This document shows positions 11,765 to 23,006 of a DNA stretch of 64,000 nucleotides, piece by piece; positions within the stretch are counted from its first letter, which is position 1, and every line of letters begins with the position of its first letter. The notes below the pieces were generated by a model. It did no database searches, was not told the origin of the DNA, and saw only the letters and a program-made list of their open reading frames with translations. Made by a program: the position numbers and the translations under genes. The stretch covers positions 97,886,630 to 97,950,629 of the forward strand of contig CM058232.1 in the NCBI GenBank assembly GCA_030180135.1, written 5' to 3'. The DNA is from Orychophragmus violaceus (lineage: Eukaryota; Streptophyta; Magnoliopsida; Brassicales; Brassicaceae).

Positions 11765-13096
11765 TCATGGGGGTTTCAACAGAGACTTTGAGTGTCTCTG
11801 TGAATATCTCTTCATCCATGGCGGTGTGTAAGAGGTATCAGCATGAGAGCGTCCAAGGTACGTAGGAAGAGATCCAGGGCGGGAGCGAAGCTTGGGTGGG
11901 TTTATGCGTTTTCCTGCATTCAAAGCTGATTGATCATGAGGTTTAAGTTTAGAATGTGCATACCTTTGCTTTGGTGGAGATCTGATGTTTGGAGCTTTCT
12001 GCTTATGAGCAGTTGCAGGCTCGGAAGATGTTAGAGTAAATTCCTGAGGAATCACCATCTTCTTTTCTCCACTATCAGACGTTGTAGTTCCACCAATCTG
12101 AACTTCATCTTTCAAATGACCATTAGTGGAGATTATCTTTTTTGCATATCCCAACACACAAGGATGAACTCGCGGAGCTTCAGCTGGTGGAGTTTCATTC
12201 ATCTCCTTATCCACCAATACCATGCACTTGACTACACTCTGCTCATGTTTAGATCTTATAGGAACTCTTGGGAACGGTATAGGAGGTTTGTAGACCCTTT
12301 CCCCAGCAAAAACATCAGATTTGGGCGAAATTGGGTATGTCCGACTGTCGCGTCGACCGACGCAGAAGTGGTGTCGGTCTACATTGAATTGATGTCGACC
12401 TTCAGTGTCGACCATGGTCGATTTCTGTTCGTCGTAAGAACTCGAAATTGCCGTCAGAACTGCGTGTCGACCGACACTAAGGGGGTGTCGATCGACACCG
12501 AAAGATTTTATCAAGAGATCAATGTCAATCTCTGTCGAGTCTGGTCCGTCGAAACTCTCAAACTCAGGGATCTCAATCTCAGATTCTTCCCTGTTTTCCA
12601 AAATTTCCATAGCCTTAACTTCAAGATATGATCCCTGATTCAGCTTATGGTAAACCTGAACTGAGATGTCATTGACATGAGCATTCTGAGCATTCTTCTC
12701 TTTGACAGAACTTGAAATCTGATCTACTTGTGTATCCAGCAGCCTTATACGAGAGTTTAAGGACCCAAACTTCTCATTCAAATCAGTGTACAAGGTATCA
12801 ATCTTCGAGTTGAAAGACACAGTGGTTTGTTGTTGTCCCTCGAGACACTGCTCCATCATAACTTCAAATATGCTCTTATGTGTGGGTGCAGGAGGTGTTT
12901 GGTGCGATGAATAACTATAATCTCTCGATCTCGGAGCATAACTAAAATTTTGTCCCTGCTGATTTCCATACATCTGTTCATAATAATCAGCTCCAGCTAT
13001 ATAATTCACCTCTGCAAACTCCCCAGCTGCTGCATCAGCTCGGATTTGTCCCTTCCTAAGTAGGATGCTGTGGATAGAATCAATTTTGTCTCTCAT
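11765..13096 (-). CDS. Athila-like gag remnant, 443 codons
   Basis: This is an uninterrupted frame on the minus strand. Residues about 70-125 (KIDTLYTDLNEKFGSLNSR, VRLLDTQVDQ-type text) resemble the coiled-coil part of Athila ORF1/gag. The ATG used is only the first Met after the truncated LTR, so the true N-terminus is missing. Residues about 200-250 carry heptads of the form VDRHxxxVGRH, encoded by palindromic DNA (starts 12353/12374 and 12467/12488). The C-terminus is basic and Pro-rich. There is no protease or RT behind it. Whether it is translated is unknown; the open frame over 1.3 kb suggests recent activity or constraint. Confidence 0.6.
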   Translation of the reverse strand: MRDKIDSIHSILLRKGQIRADAAAGEFAEVNYIAGADYYEQMYGNQQGQNFSYAPRSRDYSYSSHQTPPAPTHKSIFEVMMEQCLEGQQQTTVSFNSKIDTLYTDLNEKFGSLNSRIRLLDTQVDQISSSVKEKNAQNAHVNDISVQVYHKLNQGSYLEVKAMEILENREESEIEIPEFESFDGPDSTEIDIDLLIKSFGVDRHPLSVGRHAVLTAISSSYDEQKSTMVDTEGRHQFNVDRHHFCVGRRDSRTYPISPKSDVFAGERVYKPPIPFPRVPIRSKHEQSVVKCMVLVDKEMNETPPAEAPRVHPCVLGYAKKIISTNGHLKDEVQIGGTTTSDSGEKKMVIPQEFTLTSSEPATAHKQKAPNIRSPPKQRYAHSKLKPHDQSALNAGKRINPPKLRSRPGSLPTYLGRSHADTSYTPPWMKRYSQRHSKSLLKPP

Positions 13097-13106
13097 CTCA
13101 TCTCAT

Positions 13107-13439
13107 CTCACCTCTGGGGTCCTTTTTTCAAGTTTGGGAAGTTTCTGGGCAAAAATTGTAATTTCTCTAAAATACAGATTTTTGGGTGCAGAACTGCGTC
13201 TACCTACTACGTCGACCACTGCAGAACTGCAACGACCGTTGCAAGGCGACAACGCAGCCAGTGAACTCTGTGAAGTCTCTAAATAGTGCAGAATTGCTCC
13301 AAATGCTCCCAAAACGTCCAATTAGGCTCCAGATGTTCTTAAACCTGTAAAACACCTGAAAAGACTCCAAAACACATAGAAAGACTTGATAACAAAGACA
13401 TATACCATGGTTAAAATCCCTAAAATCCATGGTATATCA
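13107..13439 (-). repeat. Truncated 5' LTR of the Athila-like element
   Basis: This matches 10090-10427 at roughly 95% by eye. It begins beside a short CTCAT microsatellite (13094-13110), a likely breakpoint. Confidence 0.8.
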
Positions 13440-14106
13440 GATATCCTCTTCTTTCCTTCTTCGAGTTTATCTTCTTATTTTGGAGATTATCTTTCCGCGG
13501 CTTAACCTATTTTTTCCGAATGTGCGGAAAACAGATTGTTCGAATTCGTTAGAGCGTAGACTTCTTGATTCGGCCCAAAATATCGGAAATACGAGTCTTG
13601 TGGGTTGGGCCCAAGCTCTTATTTTGTATGACTTTATCTGACGATTCTTGTTAACGTCTAGGAACGTATACGTTGATGTTCCGAATGGGTTGCGGTTAGT
13701 TGCGCGTCTGGAGAGGAAGATATCGGCAAATGTTCGAGAGTATGATCAAAGTGGAATATCCGTTTGGAAAGTTTGAGAAGTAAATCCAGCTCAAAAGTTT
13801 CCAAGGAATGCATTCAGCTCAGAACTTCCGAAGGAATGGATTGTGCTCGGAAAATGAGAAGGAGTATGTTTGAATCCGAACTGGTTTAGCCCGGATCCGA
13901 GCTGGTTCATTTCAGAATTATCTTGTTTGGATGTTTTTGCCTATCTGTGGGTTATGTCGAGTGATTTGTTTGTCCGGTTGATCTGTTAAGATGTTTGGTT
14001 GAATAGTTTTGTCCGTTTCGCATGAAATATTATCAGTTTAAAGAGTTTCGTATAAAACGTTGCACTTTTTGGCTATTATTTTCGCCGAGTGAATTTGACC
14101 CCAACA
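13440..14106 (-). repeat. 5' LTR of the Tat-like element, proximal (U3) piece
   Basis: This 667-bp non-coding piece starts (minus strand) with TGTTGGGGTC at 14106 and continues to the Athila-like insertion at 13439. Its right border coincides with the start of recognisable LINE coding sequence. Confidence 0.6.
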
Positions 14107-16817
14107 CCAACTAGTCAAGCTATAGAAAATGAGAGAATAGCTTATGGCTGATGGAATAAGCTAGAAGATTTGGAGGAGAAATTTCTAAGACACAAGTTTA
14201 AGATTTTTTGGCTAAAATTTGGAGATCACAACACAAAAGCCTTCTTCAATGCGGCCAGAGGTCGAGCGGTTCGAAACAAGATATGTGAGATTTTTTGTCC
14301 AGATGGAGAGATTGCTAGAGGATATCATAAGATTAAACATGAGGTTATTAGGTATTTCACGGAGTTTCTCAATCATTTGCCGCCTGATTTTTCCTCTCGG
14401 ACGGTGGATGAACTAAAAGAATCACTCCAATTTCAGTGTGAAGAAGCGGACAGACTACTACTTGCTCACGATGTAGGAGAATAAGAGATAAAAAGGGTTT
14501 TGTTCGCGATGCCAAAGGATAAATTTCCCGGTCCAGATGGTTACTCTATCGAGTGTTGTAAAGAAGCATGGTCGGTGGTGGGAAATGATTTGATAGTTGC
14601 TGTCCAAACTTTTTTTAGGTTTGGATTCTTGCCTAAAGGAATAAACTCGGCGATTTTGGCTTTGATTCCAAAGAAGAAGGAGGTACTCACTATGAAAGAC
14701 TATAGACCAATATCTTGTTGTCACATGATTTACAAGATCATATCTAAGATTCTCACAACCAATCGAGTTTTGTTAAAGATCGGTTGTTAATGGAGAATAT
14801 GTTACTTGCTACTGAGATCATCAAAGACTATCATAAAGAAGATATCTCAGCTAGATGTACGATGAAAATTGATATTTCAAAATATTTTGATTCTGTACAA
14901 TGGGGATTTATGTTGAACACTTTAAAGGCCCTGAACTTCCAAGATGAATACATACGCTGGGTGAAGCTTTGTATCTCTTCTGCTTCTTCCTAAGTCCATG
15001 TTAATGGAGAACTGGCAGGGTATTTTGTAAGTAAGCGAGGGCTGATACAAGGATGTTCACTATCTACGTATCTCTTTTTGATATGTATGGATGTTTTGTC
15101 TAAGAAATTGGACAAGGATGCGGTTTACAGGAGGATAAGCTATCATCCAACGTGTAAGACCCCTCAATCTTACTCATTTGTGTTTTGCTGATGATTTAGT
15201 GGTGTTTGTGGAGGGAGATAAGAACTCAATTGTTGGAATCCTAGTTGTGTTCGATGATTTTTCGAAACATTCAGGCCTACATATAAGTATAGAAACATCA
15301 ACGATCGACATGGCGGGGATTGAGGATAACTTGAAAGCGGAAATTCTTCGTGATTTTCTCTTTGAGTATGGCTCTCTTCTGGTTCATTACTTGGGTTTAC
15401 CTCTATTGATAAGAAGGATGACATCTTCAGATTATTTACCGTTACGAGAAAAGATTCGATCTCAAATTGGATCTTACTCAGCAAGACATCTATCCTTTGG
15501 AGGTCAATTACAATTATTGAAATCAGTTATTTTCAGTCTAACAATTTTTTGGATGGTGGCATTTAGGTTACCGAAGGCTTGTATCAAGGAAATATATAAG
15601 ATATGTGCAGCCTTTCTATGGTTTGGAGATGATCTTAACTCAAAGAAATATAAAGTCCTGGATGTAGTTTGTTCCCCCCAAAAAAGAAGTAAGTTTAGGG
15701 CTGAAAGATATTGAAGAGGTTAATAAAGTGTGTTCTAAAACTCATATGGAGATTGCTATCTACTAGGAGATTGTGGGTGGATTGGATTCAAAGACACTTG
15801 ATACGAAATGGATCCTTTTGGACTGTTAAAGAGACCTCTTCTTTAGGTTCGTGGATATGAAAAAATACGTTGAAATACTGAGAGGAGGCAAAAACTTACT
15901 ACAAGGTGAATGTTGGGAATGAGAACTTAATTTCCTTCTGGTTTGATCAATGGAGTTTATTGGGATGTCTTTATGATGTTTTTGGAGCAAGGGGTTGTAT
16001 CGATGCCGAAATTTTGGTTAACTCATCTTTTGGAGATATGATAAATCGAGATAGGATTAGGAGACATCGGAATCAGCTACTGGTTCATGTTGAGGAAGAG
16101 ATAAAAGGGTTTGTAAAAATTCAATCATCTAATGTTGGGGATGAATATTTATGGCGAGCTAAAAATGATGTTTACAATTCTTCTTTCTGATCTAAAGAGA
16201 CTTGGGAACCGATGCGGACTCCCCTCCCTACATGGAATCCTCATCAGAGCATTTGGTTTTCATATGCCGCTCCCAAATTCTCTTTTATTACATGGCTCGC
16301 AACAAGGAATAGATTTTCAACATGCGAACTGATGGAAAGTGGGGTACTAATGTGCGTTTAAGTTGTTCCTTTTGTGATGCTCCAAGGGAAATAAAGGAAC
16401 ACCTATTACTTTCATGTGCTTTTTATGAGATGATTTGGAAGCATCTAGAAAATGGCATCATGGGTTAAAGATACATGAGCACATGGTCAGATGTTATGGA
16501 CTTGGTGATTCAACCGAGCTGTAACCGAACCACTTCTTTCATTATGCGTTATGTGTTCCAATCTACTATCCATGCGATTTGGTGCGAGAGGAACAAACCG
16601 AGACAAGGAGAACAACCAACGCAATACAAGGTTTTGATCAAGACAGTAGATATAGACAATAGATATAGAGAGAGAAGATACAAAAAGTATGAAGACGGTT
16701 TGCATGTTTGTTTTACCAGTCAAAAAACTAGATTTAAATTAGCCTTAGTTTTGAAAACAAGAGATCAAGTCATGTTGTAAAAATATGTTTTTTGAGTTTA
16801 ATTTAACCATTCAAAAA
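14107..16817 (+). mobile_element. Decayed LINE (non-LTR retrotransposon)
   Basis: This is LINE pol sequence on the plus strand, truncated on the left by the Tat-like insertion. It ends near an ATTCAAAAAAATG stretch at about 16817. The remaining 16818-16903 is short AT-rich flank before Copia D. Confidence 0.7.
14170..16780 (+). pseudogene. LINE reverse transcriptase with C-terminal zf-RVT region
   Basis: Conserved blocks appear in order but in shifting frames. WLKFGDHNTKAFF lies near 14210. The RT entry KFPGPDGYSIE and ALIPKK...DYRPISCC lie at 14520-14720. KIDISKYFDSVQW lies at 14866. The catalytic FADDL-type box (CFADDLVVF) lies at 15178, and YLGLPL...GGQLQLLKSVI at 15390-15530. A zf-RVT-like tail runs at 16130-16470. 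At least five frameshifts or stops separate these blocks. The order matches plant L1-type ORF2; the N-terminal endonuclease is not in the window. It cannot be functional. Confidence 0.75.
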
Positions 16818-16903
16818 AATGAAAGAATTATAAAATACAAAGGAAGAGACAAAGAAGACAAATATATATGACATATGGCTGCAGAAAAGAAAAAAAAAAT
16901 TAA

Positions 16904-17200
16904 TGTTGGAAATTTATAAGTAAGTATATAAATATTTTATAATATTATGTTTTGATATAAAATAAGTGGATGAGAGAGATGAAGAATCTGTGTCGTAAGA
17001 GGAAGAAATAAATTTACTTCTTCTTGTTGTATATGATAATTTAACAATATCTGTCTTTATATAGGGAGATGTATATGGAAAAACATAAAACAAATCCTTA
17101 GTGACTAAGAAAAATAATCACGTACAAAGTAATTTGGCCGCTAAGTTTATAATTATTGATAAAATAATGCCAAAGGATAATCATAATTGTTATATTAATA
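16904..17200 (-). repeat. 3' LTR of Copia D
   Basis: Compare with 20920-21110, including the shared TTTATAAGTAAGTATATAAA and GTAAGAGGAAG stretches. It ends at the purine-rich tract. Confidence 0.75.
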
Positions 17201-17363
17201 CTCCCTCTTGATTATTCATTTAGTATTACGTATTGTCTCGTTAAAAATTTTATCATGGAAAAACCCAGTAAAAACTATGACAAGAGAAAAAGAGTACAGT
17301 GACGTAAACTTTCCTTGATAGATAGAGATGATATTTTCTTCACAAATATTGAAAATGGCGCAT

Positions 17364-20300
17364 TCATATGCTTTGAATATGTTTCATGAATGTTGTAGTG
17401 GGAAGCGCCTTCGTGAAGAGATATGTTGCATTGTCACATGAACGGATATACTCGATGTCCACTTCTTGATTTTTCTCGAGTTCTCGAACATAGGAGAAAA
17501 AATCTTGGGGGAATATGCTTTGTTCTGTCGCTCTTGATATAATCTTCTTTGAGTTGAGAAACACATGCATAATTGTCTTCAAATACTTTCGTTGACTCTT
17601 TGTCTATGATGATCTCGTTAGCTTCTTGTATATGATGAGTCATAGATCTTAACCATATACATTCTCGACATGCCTCATGAAGAGCATTTGTCTCTGCATA
17701 ATTTGAAGAAGTGGCGACTAGAGTTTGCTTTTGAGAATCCTACGAGAACGCATTTCCTCCCATTGTGAAAACGTAACCAGTTTGCAATCGAGCTCGGAGA
17801 TAGCGAAGGATATGTTTTATCCCGGTCTAATGTATCTGCGCAAGAGATGAAATGTATCTTGCAAGAAAATTAGTAGCAAATTATATATCTGGTCTGCTAC
17901 AATTTTCAAGATACATGAGTGCACCTATAGCACTCCTATAAGGTATTTCTGGACCTAATATTTCTTCATTATCTTCACAAGGTCGAAATGGATCCTTGTC
18001 AATATTAAGCAATCTATTGACCATTGAAGTACTCAAAGGATTTTCTTTGTCCATATTAAAGAGTTTTAACACTCTTGTGGCATAATTTGATTGATGCACA
18101 AATATACCATCTTGGAAATGCTCTATTTGGATCCCAAGACAAAATTTTATATTTCCAAGATCTTTCATCTCAAACTCTTCTTTCATATGAGTTCTTGCAT
18201 CATCAACTTCCTTTTGAGTTCAAATAATATTCAGGTCATCAACATAAATAGCAATAATCACAAATCATGATGGGGATTTCCTTATAAATATGCAAGAGCA
18301 TATCTCATTATCGGTAAATCATTTCTACAACAAAAATTCGCTTAAGCGAGTATACCACATGTGTCCGGATTGTTTTAATCCGTAAAGTGATCGTTGTAAT
18401 TTGACCGAATAAATTTTCTTAAATTCTTCTAGAATCTTTGACCCTTCTGGTATTTTAAATCCTTATGGCATTTTCATATATATATATCACTATCTAGTGA
18501 TTCACATAGATATTCAGTCACAACATCCATGAGGCACATTTCTAGATTTTTTGATGCCATTAGACTCATTAAGTACATGAATGTGATTGTATCCATTACC
18601 GGAGAATATGTTTCATCATAATCATTTCCTAGTCTTTGAAAAAACTTTGTAACACAAGTAGGGTTTATATCTTATGACATCATTTCTCTTCCCTTTTTAG
18701 CACAAAAATCCATTTGTGTCCAACTGTTATTACATCTTCATATGTAATAACAATACGTTTGAAGACATTTTTCTTATTGGCGGAGATTCATTCATTTTTA
18801 ATGGCTTTTAGTCATTTCTCCCAATCAGGCCATTTATGGCTCCCCGATACAAACCTTAGGTCTAGATCGTTATTTCATGATCAACTATAGAAAAAGAGAA
18901 CATCCTATATACATTATTTATTTCACTTCTAGCCAATAATATTTCACTTTAGGCATAATTAATGGAATTATCATATTTTTTCTGCATCATGTGCATCTTT
19001 TAGACAATACCTTTATCTTTTGACAATAACTTACCTTTCATTTATAACTTGGGATGCTTGAGGACAATCTCGTCTCTCCAAAGCTTTTTCTCTCCCAAAT
19101 TATTTTTATCATACTTGCTAAATTTTTTCATAAGTTTAACTCTTATACACTTTCCGGAAACATATATCATTTTGGCCAATATTTCTCTACACTCATCTTC
19201 GGAGTGGAGACTCATATTCTTCATTGTCTCTCTACACTCTTCTTCGGAGCGAGACTAATTATATTCATTGTCTTTCTACGCTCATATTCGGAGCGGAGAT
19301 TCATGATCCTCATTTTCTCTATACGCTTAACCGCAAAGCGGAGATTCATGCGGGCTATATCATTCATATTGTCGACAATCATTTCTGTCTTTGGTTCCAT
19401 ATTTTTCTTCGTAATTACATGGTTAATCGAGATCTCTTTATCAATATCATTGATTTCATTCAGGTACCTGATCTTATTATTAACCACGTCAACGGTCTCA
19501 TTACTCCTCTTGGGGAGTTTAATCCTCTTTTAAATAATCATTTGCTCCTTTTTCTCTTAAGGATTTTATTTATCTTTGGAACCAAGGGGTCTATCACGTT
19601 CTTCACGTGCCATAGATACAATATTCTTATTGGAGCTTACTCAGCTGGGATATAAGATTTCTTTGAACTTCAAGTTCACTTTTAATTTTTGCGAGGATCG
19701 TAATGAAATCTCATCAATCAGCTGTTTAAAATTATATAGATTTTAGGGGAATATAAGATTTGGTTCTCTTTAGCATTGAAAACGGCTCATCCAGGCCTTT
19801 CATGATCTTTGCATTACCAATATGGCATTCACACTTTCGACGGAGTTTTTTTATTTTTGAGACATGAGAAATATTGTCTATAATGTGTGTTGTAGTATTA
19901 TCTGCCAGACAGATATCTCCATCCTGATTCCAAATGCATGACATCATGTCATATCGATCTAAGTTCTTTGTTTATATTTCTGGATCAACAAGAAAACTTG
20001 CGACATTAAGATGAGTATCATTAACTTATGAGACTGGAATCTTTTTCCTCGTCCATGTCCACCACCTTATTCATAAGCGACCACGGACTCTACCATGTCT
20101 GCATTCTCGTCATCGAAAATTATTAAATTACAGGTTGCTACGAAATTCACTTTTGATAATGAAATTTTTGAGAGTGGAGCTAATCCAGTTGGACGAGCAT
20201 GATGGTTCATTATCTTTTAAACCATCATGTAAATGGTGACGTAAAAATATCATCTCATTTGATGCCGTTTCTACCAAAAATATGAAATTTTGACATAATA

Positions 20301-20460
20301 GTTAAATGAATCATAATAAAGACATAAAAATCATGAGCTGTAACGGGTAAAAAATCATCCATGTGATTTTTTTAAAAGAAGTATGATAAATTTAAATGCA
20401 TTTAAATGCATAAATATAAATGCAAAATTTAAATGAATAATTAAAAAGCAAAATTAAAAT
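17364..20460 (-). pseudogene. Copia D gag-pol pseudogene
   Basis: Best preserved is the RT/RNase H end (17364-18186). Visible are MKDLGNIKFCLGIQIEHF, an ALMYLENCSRPDI box, KTLVATSSNYAETNAL and the terminal LFTKALPTTTF. Further upstream (18200-19700) fragments are short and shifted, with many stops. Repeated CTCxTCTTCGGAGYGGAGA text at 19190-19340 shows local expansion. Integrase and protease motifs could not be confirmed. It is a non-functional remnant. Confidence 0.65.
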
Positions 20461-20790
20461 AATTGAGGAGGCAGCGCCTAACATAATTCAAGGAGGAGGC
20501 ATAATCTCTCACTCCATAAAATTTCGATGAGGGAGGAGGCTTACCCTACCACTCTATAAATATGATCTGAGGAGACATAGTCTACCATGTGATCATGATC
20601 GTGAATGCATACCCTACCATAACGATAATTTTGATTAAGGAGGAAGCTTAACCTACCACTCTATAAATTTGATCAAGGAGCAGGCTTAATCTACCATTCC
20701 ATAAATATGATATGAGGAGACATAGTCTACCATGTGATAATGATCGTGAAGGCATAGCCTACCATAACGATCATTTCGGAGAAGACAGAG
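20460..20790 (-). repeat. Tandem-like repeats in the Copia D leader
   Basis: Two diverged copies of a ~110-140 bp block (about 20530-20640 and 20640-20785) share CATAGTCTACCATGTGAT and CATAACGATxATTT. Shorter GGAGGCTTAxxCTACCA units are interspersed. The block lies between the PBS and the coding region. Confidence 0.7.
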
Positions 20791-20904
20791 CCAATCTTTT
20801 CGAAATAATATATAAACAGAAATATAAAGATATAGCTATTTTTACAAAATAAATTGGTTATAATTAAACTTCACATTTTTGGTATATGAACGGATTGAGA
20901 AACG

Positions 20905-20919
20905 GTCATGCTGATAACG
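20905..20919 (-). other. Primer binding site of Copia D
   Basis: The minus strand reads ACGTTATCAGCATG next to the LTR border at 20920. This is an ATCAGCA-type site seen in some plant Copia elements, different from the TGGTATCAGAGCC of Copia A, B and C. Confidence 0.5.
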
Positions 20920-21311
20920 TGTTGTAAATTTATAAGTAAGTATATAAATATTTTATAATATTATGTTTTGATATAAAAGAAGTAGAGGAGAAAGATGGAG
21001 AATCTGTCGTAAGAGGAAGGAATAAATTTACTTCTTCTTGTTGTATATGTTAACTTAACAATAACTGCCTTAATATAGGGAGTTGTACATGAAGAAACAA
21101 AACAAACCCTTAGGGCAACTCCAACCCAAACATTAAATTTGGTGTACACCAAAACACTAAATTTAGTGTTTTAGTGTTCTGCTTTTTTTCATCTCCGACC
21201 ACAACATCAAATCTCACACTAAAATAATATTCTCTAATATTATATTATTAAATTTTAGATTTTATTTATTTTTTTAATAGTTTTAATAAGCCCATGTTAA
21301 GAACGCGGAGA

Positions 21312-21467
21312 AGGTTCTCAAAACCAATATCATGGATCTCAATATCAAACATTTTGTTATCAAGAAGATCAAACTCAAGGAAATCAAGTTCAAGAAAATC
21401 AATTTGAAGGACAACAACCTCAAGATATAGATCTAAGATCACCAAGTGAGCAACAAGATTTTAGCTA
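21312..21467 (+). pseudogene. Gln-rich coding remnant in the Harbinger-like element
   Basis: This is a 51-codon frame ending in TAG, very rich in Gln, Asn and Asp, closing with an RSPSEQQDFS tail. Its position in a PIF/Harbinger-type element suggests the end of the accessory Myb/NAM-like protein of such elements, but no domain is left to prove it. Confidence 0.35.
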
Positions 21468-21525
21468 GTATTATAATTTGCTTAGCGGAGGTGAAAATGG
21501 TTTTTTTCGGGTATAATTAAATTAT

Positions 21526-21720
21526 TGTGTATTTTATTTTAGTTATGTTATTTTTATGTATGTTTGGTTTTTGTTATTTAATTTTTATGTGTGTTTGGTT
21601 TTATTTATGTAATTTTTATGTGTGTTTGATTTTAATTATTTATTTTTATGTGTGTTTGTGTTTAGTTATGTAATTTTTATGTGTTTTTGGTTTTAGTTAT
21701 GCAGTTTTATGTTTTAAGTA
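21526..21720 (+). repeat. ~37-bp tandem repeat, about five units
   Basis: Units follow the pattern TAATTTTTATGTGTGTTTGGTTTTAGTTATG with small changes. It lies wholly within the Harbinger-like element. Confidence 0.75.
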
Positions 21721-21770
21721 TTTTAATGAATCTCTAATATATATAATCAATTTAATTTTATATATTTTAA

Positions 21771-22004
21771 AGAGATTGTTCATAAAATACTAAAAAAAGA
21801 TTGCCGTCTCATTTACCGATTGGTTGGAGTTCACCCTGCATCCGCTTGGAAATGATCTTAATGACTAATAAAAATAACCACATAAAAAGTAACCTGTAAG
21901 TTTATTACTTAGTTATAAAGTAATGCCAAAGGATAATCATATATGTTATATTATAACATTTAAGAAAAAGTAAAAACATTTTCAACTGTGACCGTAGTAG
22001 TAGA
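21771..22004 (+). repeat. First copy of a ~234-bp tandem duplication (Harbinger end + LTR end + flank)
   Basis: The unit holds the right end of the Harbinger-like element, the terminal part of the Copia D LTR, and about 45 bp of flank (TTAAGAAAAAGTAAAAACAT and onward). The flank also occurs immediately upstream of NIPA at 54113-54160. A second copy starts at about 22003 and was later interrupted. Confidence 0.85.
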
Positions 22005-22172
22005 GACTGTTCATAAAACACTAAAAAAAGATTGTCGTCTCATTTACTATTTGGTTGGAGTTCACCCCGCAACAAATTAGGTGATATGGTCCGCTTGGAA
22101 ATAGCCTTAATGACTAAGAAAAATAAACACATAGAAAGTAACGTGTAAGTTTATTACTTAGTGATAAAGTAA
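22003..22172 (+). repeat. Second copy of the tandem duplication, first segment
   Basis: This continues after the MITE at 23007-23034, after the Mutator element at 44650-44676, and after the non-LTR element at 54113. All four pieces join into one copy of the 21771-22004 unit. The junction shows AGAG microhomology. Confidence 0.85.
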
Positions 22173-23006
22173 GAGAATTCGACCAAAAAAATCTCAAACT
22201 TTGCAGTATTTGCTAAAAGAAACATAAACTTTACGATTGACAAAAAAAAACACTGAACTTTTATTGACTTTCAAGTATATTAACGATGTTTTCGTTGACT
22301 TGCCAATTCAGCAATCTGTTAACAAACTTAACAGAAAAATGGGACGTCGTTTGCTAAGCTCGTTAAGTACAACAACGTCATTTTGAGATGAGACGAAACA
22401 ACGTCGTTTTACATTTTTTTGTTCAAAAATATGTTCATCTCTAGGCTCGAACTCGAGACTTTTGGGACAAATAGTGAGGTTTCTCACAACTGGACTATTG
22501 GCTATTTTAAGAGAATCTTAAACATGCATTATTTTATTGAGTATCAAAAATCTATAAAATCTTTAAAAACCTATAAAAATCTTTAAAATTTTCAAAAATT
22601 TAAGAAAAATTCTGAAAAATTAAAATTACAAAAAAAAATTTCTTTAAAAAAAAAAAAAAAAATCTAAAAAATCAAAAATGCTAAAATTAAAATGAATGAT
22701 TAAAATAATTTGAAATGTATTTCAAAGAAAATACAAAATAATATTTTGGAATCACAATATATATTTTCATATGATTAATGTATTTAAGATTAACACGACG
22801 TCGTTTCACTTAACGTCAACAATTAACGCTAAGCTAACGGTGTCTAATTATTCTGTTAACGGCGTGCTGAATTGACAAATCAGCGAAAGGATTGTTAATA
22901 TATTTGAAAGTCAAAAAAAATCAGTATTTTTTTGGTTAGCCTAAAATTTATGTCTCTTTTGGCAATTCCTGGAAAGTTTGGGTTTTCATTGACCGAATTC
23001 CCATTA
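22173..23006. mobile_element. Non-coding MULE-type MITE with long inverted ends
   Basis: The left end GAGAATTCGACCAA and the complement of the right end, GGGAATTCGGTCAA, open inverted repeats of over 100 bp. These share AAACTTT, TTGCxAAAAGA and ACATAAA blocks and a TATTAAC / TGCCAATTCAGC block further in. Direct repeats (A/C)TAAAGTAA flank it, about 9 bp. The inside is AT-rich with A-tracts (22630-22660). A tRNA-like remnant is at 22442-22505. No coding sequence is seen. Confidence 0.65.

Larger units (their letters stand above)
9246..13439 (-). mobile_element. Athila-like non-autonomous LTR retrotransposon, rearranged
   Basis: The element begins TGATAGGTC and ends GGTATATCA (plus view), the usual TGATA...TATCA termini of this family. 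The 3' LTR (left) is nearly full length; the 5' LTR (right) keeps only its first ~333 bp. The PBS, leader and start of gag are lost between the LTR stub and the coding region. It sits inside the LTR of the Tat-like element. GATAT occurs on both sides (9239-9243 and 13440-13444), but with two extra bases on the left, so the TSD is only probable. No pol is present. Confidence 0.75.
645..14106 (-). mobile_element. Tat-like Ty3/Gypsy retrotransposon (partial), split by nested insertions
   Basis: Read on the minus strand, its 5' LTR starts at 14106 with TGTTGGGG and ends at 9044 with CTCTCACA. A primer binding site and a gag start follow at once. A Copia element (1023-8584) interrupts gag and an Athila-like element (9246-13439) interrupts the LTR. 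When these are skipped, the LTR is about 870 bp. The 3' part, including pol and the 3' LTR, lies left of the window or is lost. The element landed in a LINE: LINE coding sequence starts directly right of 14106, and CCAAC (14107-14111) is the candidate TSD copy. The PBS type and gag style support the Tat lineage. Confidence 0.65.
21113..21857. mobile_element. PIF/Harbinger-like element inside the Copia D LTR
   Basis: It starts GGGCAACTCCAACCC and ends with a sequence whose complement starts GxTCATTTCCAAGCGG. The duplicated copy nearby ends GGCTATTTCCAAGC in complement, a better TIR match. The target TTA is repeated on both sides (21110-21112 and 21858-21860), the TSD type of PIF/Harbinger. A second inner GGGTGAACTCCAACC copy near the right end suggests a rearranged terminus. 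No transposase is present. Confidence 0.6.
16904..21958 (-). mobile_element. Copia D: old, decayed Ty1/Copia retrotransposon
   Basis: The LTRs (about 297 bp) begin TGTTG and lie at 16904-17200 and 20920-21958. The right one is split by a Harbinger-like insertion. Internal order on the minus strand is PBS, repeat-rich leader, broken gag-pol and polypurine tract (CAAGAGGGAG, about 17201-17210). ATTAA on the left and TTTAA on the right are a candidate TSD with one mismatch. The many LTR differences and broken pol show that it is much older than Copia A, B and C. Confidence 0.75.

Noticed and set aside
19042..19655. Several overlapping frames on both strands, up to 159 codons
   Set aside because: They overlap decayed Copia D pol with local repeats; no conserved domain in any of them.
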